Assembly (NCBI GenBank): GCA_002780675.1
Contig: PEUR01000078.1
Location: 1 to 12,624, forward strand
Length of the DNA stretch: 12,624 nt
Reading direction: 5' to 3'
From: Gallionellales bacterium CG03_land_8_20_14_0_80_55_15
GTDB lineage: Bacteria > Pseudomonadota > Gammaproteobacteria > Burkholderiales > Gallionellaceae
Positions within the stretch are counted from its first letter, which is position 1, and every line of letters begins with the position of its first letter. The notes under the pieces are model-generated. The model was not told the DNA's origin, made no database searches, and saw nothing but the letters and a program-made list of their open reading frames with translations. Of the stretch, positions 1 to 5,947 are shown in pieces. The position numbers and the translations under genes are program-made.

Positions 1-1044
1 CTGGAAAGCGCGCGACACACACTCCTGGCGCTGAATGCCACAGAGGACGGTACGGTGCAATCGCTATTTCTCGCGGCAGTGCAGGCTTATTACCAGATTC
101 AAGCGACACGCGCCGCGCTCGATGCGGCAGACGTTTCCGAGCAGGCCGCGCAGCAAAGTTTCAAGGTGGCCGATGCGCGCTATCGGGCGGGCAGCGCCAC
201 CCCCGCCGATAAACTCAGCGCCCAAACCGCCTGGTCACAAACCACGCTCAACCGCATCACGGCACAAGGCGCACTGAAAATTGCACAGGGGAATCTGGCC
301 AACCTGCTGGGGCTGGATGCCAATACCAGCGTGCGACTAGTTGCGCCCCTTGCCTCTTTGATTCCCCCTCCCCGTCAAGGGGAAGTCTGGGATGGGGAGG
401 GGGTAAAGCTGCCAGATGAACTCGCTGTGCTAAAGGATTTTGAACAGAATGTCGCGGCTTTAATCGAGCAGGCTCGGCAGAGCCGCCCTGATTTACAGGC
501 GGCACAAGCTACGCTGAAGGCGGCACAAGCCAATGCGGACGCGGCGCGCGCGGCGGGCAAGCCGACGCTTGCACTGACCGCTGCCGCCAACCAGAACAAC
601 AGCGAGGGCATCAACACCAACAGTTCAACGCTGGGCTTGAATTTGAGCGTGCCGCTGTTTTCGGGTTACGCGCCAACTTACCGGATACGCGCAGCCTTGG
701 CGCTGGTCGAAACCCGCAAGGCGCAACTGGAACGGATACGCCTGCAAGTGGCGCTGGATGTCTGGACGGCGTGGCAGAACCTGACCACCGCCACAGAAAC
801 CCTGCGCACCACGGCAGATTTACTGGGCAGCGCAGCGCAATCCGAACGTGTCGCGCGCGGACGCTATCAGGCGGGAGCGGGCATTATGCTGGATGTGCTG
901 AACGCGCAAACCACGCTGGCCGCCGCACGCCAGCAACGCATCCAGGCTGAACTGAACTGGAACGTCAGCCGCGCAGCCCTGGCACAGGCGATGGGCCATC
1001 TGGATGCCGGAATGCTGCGCACGGACAATAACGAACCTCGGTAA
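1..1044 (+). CDS. TolC-family outer-membrane efflux protein, 5'-truncated by window edge
   Basis: This is the outer-membrane channel of a tripartite efflux pump, matching the adaptor and ABC genes that follow. The frame is open from base 1, so the signal peptide and first ~100 residues lie outside the window; the GTG at 55 is internal. The 347 visible residues contain two related halves, as in the outer membrane efflux protein (OEP) family. Each has a long Ala/Gln-rich helix and a similar motif: RYRAGSATPADKLSAQT at visible residues 60-76 and RYQAGAGIMLDVLNAQT from 288. 'NLLGLD' ends the first half. Visible residues 121-136, rich in Pro and Gly, look like an in-frame insertion encoded by a GC-rich palindrome (separate entry). 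The next gene starts 12 bp after the stop, so the two are probably co-transcribed and possibly translationally coupled. Family assignment is firm; the substrate cannot be read from sequence. Confidence 0.9.
   Translation: MESARHTLLALNATEDGTVQSLFLAAVQAYYQIQATRAALDAADVSEQAAQQSFKVADARYRAGSATPADKLSAQTAWSQTTLNRITAQGALKIAQGNLANLLGLDANTSVRLVAPLASLIPPPRQGEVWDGEGVKLPDELAVLKDFEQNVAALIEQARQSRPDLQAAQATLKAAQANADAARAAGKPTLALTAAANQNNSEGINTNSSTLGLNLSVPLFSGYAPTYRIRAALALVETRKAQLERIRLQVALDVWTAWQNLTTATETLRTTADLLGSAAQSERVARGRYQAGAGIMLDVLNAQTTLAAARQQRIQAELNWNVSRAALAQAMGHLDAGMLRTDNNEPR
364..403. repeat. GC-rich palindrome inside the TolC-like gene
   Basis: A perfect 10-bp inverted repeat, CCCCCTCCCC (364-373) and GGGGAGGGGG (394-403), flanks a 20-base centre. 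The centre holds a further GGGG (379-382) that could pair with CCCC at 370-373. Such G/C-run palindromes normally occur between genes in proteobacterial genomes. Here it is read through in frame and adds residues of the type IPPPRQGEVWDGEGVK between the two OEP halves, where family members usually have a shorter link. Its copy number elsewhere in the genome cannot be judged from this window. Confidence 0.7.
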
Positions 1045-1056
1045 CGCGCCAAAACC

Positions 1057-2265
1057 ATGAAAAAAATATTGCACTCCCCGTTTGTTCTCTTGCTGCTTGC
1101 CGCCAGTCTGATTCTGGCGGCTTATCTGGCTTATCAGCAATTCAACAAAGTGCCACCGCTATATCGCCTGCAAAGCGTGGAACGCGGCGATCTCAGCCAG
1201 ACGGTTTCCGCCAACGGCACGATCAATCCGGTGACGCTGGTGAATGTCGGCACGCAGGTTTCCTGTACAGTAAAAAAACTGTATGTGGATTTCAACAGCG
1301 AAGTCGAAAAAGGCCAGATACTGCTGGAACTGGATAATGCGCTGCTCGCCGCGCAACAAAAACAAAGCCTGTCCAGCGTGCAAAGTGCAAAAGCCTCGCT
1401 GGAACTGGCGACTGCCAATGAGGCGCGCACCCGCAATCTGTATGTGCAGGAATACGCCTCAAGGCTGGAGCTGGACACGGCGGTTCAAGCCAAAAAAGCG
1501 GCACTCGCCCAGTTGAATCTGGCACAGGCCACGGTGGAAAAAGACCGCGCCAACCTCGCCTATTCGGTGATCCGCTCACCGGTGTCCGGTGTCGTGGTGG
1601 ATCGCTCGGTGGATGTCGGCCAAACCGTAGCGGCCAGTTTGCAAACGCCAACGCTGTTCAAAATCGCGCAAGATTTGACCCGAATGCAGATTGACGCGAA
1701 TTTTGCCGAGGCCGACATCGGCAGCATCCGTGTAGGCCAAGCCGTTCATTTCACGGTGGATGCCTTCCCGGACAGGAATTTTCAAGGGGCGGTGCGGCTG
1801 ATACGCCTGAACCCGACCAACCAGCAAAATGTCATCACCTACGATGTCGTGATCAATGTAAGCAACCCGGAACTGATTTTAATGCCCGGCATGACCGCCT
1901 ATGTGAGCATCGCGGTCGCGGTGCGTAAGGATGCCTTGCTCGTACCCAATGCCGCCTTGCGCTTCAAACCTTCCAGTCATGAAAAACTTAATAATCATAA
2001 AGATAGCAAAGAATCCTCGCGTGCTAACTCAAGTAATAATGCCGCCCAAAGCCCCCGCAAGGACGGTTTTTTCGGCAAGGTCTATGGGTTGAAAAAAGGG
2101 GAACTTGTCCCCGTCACGGTGAAGCTCGGCATCACCGACAACCGCAATACCGAGATACTTTCCGGCGACCTCAAAGTGGGCGATCAACTGGTGACGGGCG
2201 ACTTGCTAGCGGCTGAAAACGGCCAGGCCAGCAGCTCACAGCCGTTGCGCATGAGGATGTTCTGA
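1057..2265 (+). CDS. macA: MacA/HlyD-type periplasmic adaptor (membrane fusion protein)
   Basis: This adaptor links the inner-membrane ABC permease to the TolC-like channel. The 402 residues show the family layout. There is a membrane anchor at ~8-27, then a first biotinyl-lipoyl half at ~60-92 (VGTQVSCTVKKLYVDFNSEV). A helical hairpin of ~70 residues (93-165) follows, then the second lipoyl half at ~168-192 (VIRSPVSGVVVDRSVDVGQT). A beta-barrel occupies ~205-290 and a membrane-proximal domain lies beyond 338. Residues 306-337 are a low-complexity stretch rich in Ser, Asn, Lys and His, encoded by AT-rich DNA unlike its surroundings. ATG 1057 was chosen because it gives a proper anchor and lies just after the previous stop. 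No clear Shine-Dalgarno is seen, which fits coupling. The symbol is by similarity to MacA; transport of macrolides is not implied. Confidence 0.88.
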   Translation: MKKILHSPFVLLLLAASLILAAYLAYQQFNKVPPLYRLQSVERGDLSQTVSANGTINPVTLVNVGTQVSCTVKKLYVDFNSEVEKGQILLELDNALLAAQQKQSLSSVQSAKASLELATANEARTRNLYVQEYASRLELDTAVQAKKAALAQLNLAQATVEKDRANLAYSVIRSPVSGVVVDRSVDVGQTVAASLQTPTLFKIAQDLTRMQIDANFAEADIGSIRVGQAVHFTVDAFPDRNFQGAVRLIRLNPTNQQNVITYDVVINVSNPELILMPGMTAYVSIAVAVRKDALLVPNAALRFKPSSHEKLNNHKDSKESSRANSSNNAAQSPRKDGFFGKVYGLKKGELVPVTVKLGITDNRNTEILSGDLKVGDQLVTGDLLAAENGQASSSQPLRMRMF

Positions 2266-2289
2266 TGATAGCCACAAGAAACCCCTTTA

Positions 2290-2438
2290 CGTCATTACGG
2301 CGTAGGCCGGAATCCAGCGAAACAAAAAACCCGCGTAGCGGACAAAACCTTAACCTGGCCCTACTGCGCGGGAAATACTTAACAAACCGGATTTCCGCCC
2401 CACGCCCACGCGGGGGCAAGCCCTGCGCGGGAATGACG
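2290..2438. repeat. REP-like inverted-repeat element between adaptor and ATPase genes
   Basis: The left end CGTCATTACGGCGTAGG (2290-2306) continues into a GGAATCCAG-type sequence (to about 2319). Its inverted counterpart CCTGCGCGGGAATGACG (2422-2438) matches it at 14 of 17 positions. A second, imperfect nested pair is CCCGCGTAG (2330-2338) with CTACTGCGCGGG (2361-2372). 'Cgtcattcc..ggaatccag' units are a very common dispersed palindrome type in beta- and gammaproteobacteria. Here they form a ~150 bp composite inside an operon whose other junctions are 12 bp or overlapping. The right end lies 20 bp before the ATPase start codon. The element may form an mRNA hairpin affecting stability or ATPase translation (inference). 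Confidence 0.65.
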
Positions 2439-2458
2439 AATTTTTTAAAGATTTCCAG

Positions 2459-3160
2459 ATGAACCCCGAGGTCATTCGCATCGAAGGCTTAGGCAAGTCC
2501 TACCAGGCCTCTGCCGGCGCGTTTCCGGCGCTGAAAGCGGTCAAGCTGACGATAAGAAAAGGCGAATTTGTCGCCATCATGGGGCCGTCCGGGTCGGGCA
2601 AATCGACTTTCATGAACATCCTCGGCTGTCTGGACGCCCCCACAATCGGGCGTTACGAGATGGAGGGGCGCTCGGTCGCTGAACTTGACCGCGACGAACT
2701 GGCCTTGTTGCGCAATCGCACCATCGGTTTTGTGTTTCAGGGCTTCAATCTGCTGCCGCGCATGACGCTACGCGATAACGTCGCCTTGCCGCTGATCTAT
2801 TGCGGCGTGAAAAAGGCAGAACGCCAGGCACGCGCAGAAACGTTGCTGGTTAAAGTGGGTCTGGCCGACAAGGCGGACTCGCTGCCCAACCAGATTTCCG
2901 GCGGTCAGCAACAGCGCGTGGCGATTGCCCGCGCGCTGGTTAACCGTCCCAGCCTGCTGCTGGCCGACGAACCCACCGGCAATCTCGATAGCCACACCAG
3001 CCTTGACATCATGGCGCTATTCGAGACACTCAACCATGAAGGCATTACCATCGTGCTGGTCACCCACGAGCCCGACATTGCGCGACACGCAAAACGCCAG
3101 ATACATTTTCTGGATGGCGGCATCGTCAGCGATCAGATGACAGAGGAGCTAACGGCATGA
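2459..3160 (+). CDS. macB: MacB-type ABC transporter ATP-binding protein
   Basis: This is the cytoplasmic ATPase of the efflux pump, 233 residues, of the LolD/MacB (FtsE-like) class. All ATPase motifs are visible: Walker A GPSGSGKST (42-50), Q-loop Gln94, signature ISGGQQQR (146-153), Walker B LLLADEP with Asp170 and Glu171, D-loop LD (176-177) and switch His203. The family marker 'PTGNLD' is present. ATG 2459 lies just downstream of the REP-like element; only a weak AAAG (2447-2450) precedes it. The end overlaps the permease start by 4 bases (ATGA, 3157-3160), so the two are translationally coupled. In E. coli MacB the ATPase and permease are one chain; here they are separate genes, as in many MacB-like exporters. 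The symbol is by family similarity. Confidence 0.93.
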   Translation: MNPEVIRIEGLGKSYQASAGAFPALKAVKLTIRKGEFVAIMGPSGSGKSTFMNILGCLDAPTIGRYEMEGRSVAELDRDELALLRNRTIGFVFQGFNLLPRMTLRDNVALPLIYCGVKKAERQARAETLLVKVGLADKADSLPNQISGGQQQRVAIARALVNRPSLLLADEPTGNLDSHTSLDIMALFETLNHEGITIVLVTHEPDIARHAKRQIHFLDGGIVSDQMTEELTA

Positions 3161-4377
3161 CGCTGGCGATGCTGGGCGAAGCGTGGCGCGCGATGGGCGC
3201 GAACAAAATGCGCACCATTTTAACCATGCTGGGCATGGTGATCGGGGTCGGTGCGGTGGTGCTGATGATGGCCATCGGCCAGGGCGCGCAATATGCCATT
3301 GGGCAAACCATCAGCGCGATGGGCAGCAACCTGTTCGTGCTGTTGTCCGGCAGCAGTCAGACAGGCGGGGTGCGTACCGGCAGCGGCAGCGCGTTGACCC
3401 TGACGGTCGCCGATGCCGATGCGATTGCCGAGTTGCCCGGCGTGCAAGCCTCAGCCCCCATCCATCCGGGTAGTGCGCAGGTCGTGTATGGCCCCAATAA
3501 CTGGAATACCGCCATCATCGGCAGCACGCCCGCTTATCTGGATGCGCGCGCCTGGCCGGTGGTCAGCGGTGCTGCCTTCACGGCATCGGACGTGCGTTCG
3601 GCAACCCGGGTCGCGCTAATCGGCCAGACCACCGCGCAGAACTTGTTCGGCGACGAGGACCCGGTGGGTCGTACCCTCCGCATCCGGCAAAGCCCGTTCA
3701 CTGTGCTGGGCGTGCTGGGCAGCAAGGGTCAGGGCATGGACGGGCGCGATCAGGACGATTCCCTCATCATTCCGCTCACCACCGCGCAGCGCAATGTGTT
3801 CGGCACGCAGTTTCCGGGTACGGTGCGCATGGTGATGGTGCAGGCTGCCAGCCAGGAAATCATGCCTCAGGTTGAAAAATCCATGACCGAACTGCTGCGC
3901 CAGCGCCACCGCCTGCGCGAAGGACAGGAGGCTGACTTTTATCTGCGCAACTTGACCGCCGTCGCCGATTCCGCCGCCGAAAGCACGCGCGTCATGTCCA
4001 TGCTGCTGGGCGCGATTGCCTCCGTTTCATTGCTGGTCGGCGGTATCGGCATCATGAATATCATGCTGGTCTCGGTCACCGAACGCACCCGCGAGATCGG
4101 TATCCGCATGGCAATCGGTGCCAGGGAGCGCGACATCCTGCTGCAATTTTTGCTCGAAGCCGTCATCATTTCGGTGGTCGGGTGCTTTATCGGCCTGCTG
4201 CTCGGTATCGGCGGCGCGTGGCTTACGCAACTGCTGACCGACACGATGGTCATTATCTCCGGCAGTTCGGTGCTGGTGGCATTCGGGGTGGCCGCAACGG
4301 TAGGCATCTTCTTCGGCTACTACCCCGCCCAAAAAGCCGCCCGCCTTAACCCGATAGAAGCGTTGCGCTACCCGTAA
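3157..4377 (+). CDS. MacB/FtsX-type ABC transporter permease
   Basis: This is the inner-membrane part of the efflux pump, 406 residues. It has one N-terminal membrane helix (~18-40), then a large periplasmic MacB-PCD domain (~45-280). Three C-terminal helices follow at ~283-307, ~330-355 and ~370-390, which is the four-helix mechanotransmission layout of MacB and FtsX proteins. The loop VTERTREIGIRMAIGA (from ~308) and the C-terminus NPIEALRYP are characteristic of the family. A Shine-Dalgarno GAGGAG (3143-3148) sits 8 bases before the ATG inside the end of the ATPase gene. MacB-type pumps move substrates from the periplasm or outer leaflet outward rather than across the inner membrane. The substrate (antibiotic, lipopeptide, siderophore or other) is unknown. 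Last gene of the operon; a terminator follows at once. Confidence 0.92.
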   Translation: MTLAMLGEAWRAMGANKMRTILTMLGMVIGVGAVVLMMAIGQGAQYAIGQTISAMGSNLFVLLSGSSQTGGVRTGSGSALTLTVADADAIAELPGVQASAPIHPGSAQVVYGPNNWNTAIIGSTPAYLDARAWPVVSGAAFTASDVRSATRVALIGQTTAQNLFGDEDPVGRTLRIRQSPFTVLGVLGSKGQGMDGRDQDDSLIIPLTTAQRNVFGTQFPGTVRMVMVQAASQEIMPQVEKSMTELLRQRHRLREGQEADFYLRNLTAVADSAAESTRVMSMLLGAIASVSLLVGGIGIMNIMLVSVTERTREIGIRMAIGARERDILLQFLLEAVIISVVGCFIGLLLGIGGAWLTQLLTDTMVIISGSSVLVAFGVAATVGIFFGYYPAQKAARLNPIEALRYP

Positions 4378-4401
4378 AAAAGGCACGTTGCCGTGCCTTT
4401 T
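4378..4401. terminator. Bidirectional intrinsic terminator
   Basis: A perfect 10-bp stem, AAAAGGCACG (4378-4387) with CGTGCCTTTT (4392-4401), encloses a four-base loop. It begins directly after the permease stop codon. An A-run on the left and a T-run on the right make it usable on both strands. It lies between the efflux operon and the convergent glycine-zipper gene, whose stop is at 4434. Confidence 0.85.
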
Positions 4402-4433
4402 GTTGGGTTGCCGGATGCGCACACTCGGGCTAA

Positions 4434-4751
4434 TCAATCCTCTTCGTGATGATGCTTGCCATGATGATCATGATGGTGTTCTTCATCGTCATCGCCACGA
4501 CCCGCAACAGGGGCGGCAACTTGTACCGGGACTTGCCTGACGACGGGCGCATTCGGGCGACTGCCGACAGCCGCACCCGTTCCGCCACCAATCGCCGCAC
4601 CCAGTATCGCGCCACCCTGCCCGCCCATGTTATAGCCGACCGCCGCACCCGCTGCGCCGCCCAACGCACCGCCCAGTATCGCGCCGCTATCTGCCGCATA
4701 CACGCTGCTGGTGGCGGTAAGTAACAAAACGATAGCCAATGACTTTTTCAT
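4434..4751 (-). CDS. Exported glycine-zipper protein with His/acidic tail
   Basis: A 105-residue small secreted or envelope protein. Residues 1-19 are a signal peptide (MKKS, a hydrophobic core, then a VYA cleavage motif). Residues 23-39 (GAILGGALGGAAGAAVG) and 47-63 (GAILGAAIGGGTGAAVG) are near-identical glycine-zipper units 24 residues apart, of the kind that pack helices in membranes or oligomers. Residues 66-84 are a Pro/Val/Ala linker. The last 19 residues hold eight His and nine Asp/Glu, a possible metal-binding or pH-sensitive tail. A strong Shine-Dalgarno AGGAG (4757-4761 on this strand) confirms the start. There is no lipobox cysteine. The function is not known; many proteobacterial glycine-zipper proteins are annotated only as hypothetical or outer-membrane associated. 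It is unlikely to share a transcript with its neighbours. Confidence 0.8.
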   Translation of the reverse strand: MKKSLAIVLLLTATSSVYAADSGAILGGALGGAAGAAVGYNMGGQGGAILGAAIGGGTGAAVGSRPNAPVVRQVPVQVAAPVAGRGDDDEEHHHDHHGKHHHEED

Positions 4752-4885
4752 GCTGTCTCCTGAAAGGATAATTTTTAACTGAATGGATGATTTTTGAATC
4801 TGAAGCGATGCTTAGTCCATCGCCGACGCAGTTTAGTTCAAAACCGTATCCCATACCAATGTCCGACAGAAGGTCATTAACGAAT

Positions 4886-4915
4886 TTGTCGGGAATCCAG
4901 CTCTCGTGCTATCCT
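4886..4915 (+). promoter_or_regulatory. Candidate sigma-70 promoter of map
   Basis: TTGTCG (4886-4891) and TATCCT (4910-4915) are 18 bases apart, about 27 bases before the map start codon. That would give a short leader. The match is partial and was found by eye in the 191 bp divergent region between the glycine-zipper gene and map. Confidence 0.35.
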
Positions 4916-4942
4916 CGGCTTCCTTTCAAGAAGCTATATACC

Positions 4943-5731
4943 ATGTCTGTTTCCATCAAGTCCCCGCAAGAAATTGAAAAAATGCGCGTTGCCGGTCGCC
5001 TGACCAGCGAAGTGCTCGATTACATCGCTCCTTTCGTTGTGGCGGGCGTGACCACCAATGAGCTCGACCGGCTGTGCCACGATCTGATCGTCAATGTCCA
5101 GCAAGGCATTCCCGCGCCGCTCAACTATGCGCCGGGCGGTCATAAGCCCTACCCCAAGTCCATCTGCACCTCGATCAACCACCAGATTTGCCACGGCGTG
5201 CCGAGCGACAAGGCGCTGAAAAATGGCGACATCGTCAATCTGGACATCACCGTCATCAAAGAGGGTTACCACGGCGACAGCAGCCGTATGTTCTATGTGG
5301 GCGAACCCTCCATTCAGGCAAAACGGCTGTGCGAAACCACTTACGAATCGCTATGGCGCGGTATCCGCGCGGTCAAGCCGGGCGCGTATCTGGGCGATAT
5401 AGGCCATGCTATTCAGAGCTTTGTCGAACCGCTGGGCTTCAGCGTGGTACGCGAATTCTGCGGTCACGGCATCGGCAAAAAATTCCACGAAGAGCCGCAA
5501 GTGCTGCATTACGGTCGCCCCAAAACAGGATTAAAACTGGAAGCGGGCATGGTGTTTACCATCGAACCGATGATCAACGCGGGCAAGAAGGACATCAAGC
5601 AACTGGGCGATGGCTGGACGGTGGTCACCAAGGATCACAGCCTGTCCGCGCAATATGAACACACCCTATTGGTCACCGAAACTGGCTATGAAGTGTTGAC
5701 TATCTCCGAGGGTTGCCCTGCACCCGTGTAA
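4943..5731 (+). CDS. map: Methionine aminopeptidase type I
   Basis: Removes the initiator methionine from nascent proteins in the cytoplasm. The 262 residues match the usual length of bacterial type I enzymes (E. coli 264). All five metal ligands are present in their motifs: Asp101 (NLDITV), Asp112 (YHGDSSRMF), His175 (FCGHGIG), Glu208 (FTIEPM) and Glu239 (QYEHTLLV). The substrate-side His84 (ICHGVP) and His182 (FHEEP) are also present. The frame stays open upstream to an ATG at 4787, but ATG 4943 is chosen. MSVSIKSPQEIEKMR matches the conserved N-terminus of the family, and the extra 52 residues look non-coding and overlap the promoter region. The gene lies before glnD in the same direction, a common proteobacterial arrangement. 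Confidence 0.97.
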   Translation: MSVSIKSPQEIEKMRVAGRLTSEVLDYIAPFVVAGVTTNELDRLCHDLIVNVQQGIPAPLNYAPGGHKPYPKSICTSINHQICHGVPSDKALKNGDIVNLDITVIKEGYHGDSSRMFYVGEPSIQAKRLCETTYESLWRGIRAVKPGAYLGDIGHAIQSFVEPLGFSVVREFCGHGIGKKFHEEPQVLHYGRPKTGLKLEAGMVFTIEPMINAGKKDIKQLGDGWTVVTKDHSLSAQYEHTLLVTETGYEVLTISEGCPAPV

Positions 5732-5767
5732 TAAATATGATTAAAATCAATATATTACGAATATGTA

Positions 5768-5846
5768 TGCAGATTTTACCAGAGATTGAAAAGATGAGGC
5801 TGTCCGAATTTTAATCGGTAAAACTCAAAATCGTTTTTAATCTGCA
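5768..5846. other. Nested inverted repeat between map and glnD
   Basis: TGCAGATT (5768-5775) pairs with AATCTGCA (5839-5846), and inside it TTTTACC (5774-5780) pairs with GGTAAAA (5817-5823), overlapping by two bases. A small CCGA/TCGG pair is near the tip. This could be an imperfect ~79-base hairpin in an AT-rich 207 bp spacer: a weak terminator for map, an operator region, or part of the glnD leader. No clear T-run follows, so it is not called a terminator. Confidence 0.4.
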
Positions 5847-5947
5847 TCCTCCGAATAATCTGATGAGACAACTCAATTCCGGCCAGGGACGTTGCGCTTG
5901 CAATCCTTGATAACGGATACGGAAAAAAGTTTTTAGGGATGGCCACA

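Noticed and set aside
257..505. Minus-strand frame across the palindrome in the TolC-like gene
   Set aside because: A shadow frame of the efflux gene; the Pro-rich peptide simply reflects the GC-rich palindrome.
2265..2462. 65-codon open frame between adaptor and ATPase genes
   Set aside because: It lies almost wholly in the REP-like element and its peptide (LRRRPESSETKN type) is the usual product of translating such repeats.
4787..4942. 52-residue N-terminal extension of Map
   Set aside because: Family homologues start at the MSVSIKSPQE position; the extension is non-conserved in character and overlaps the likely promoter.
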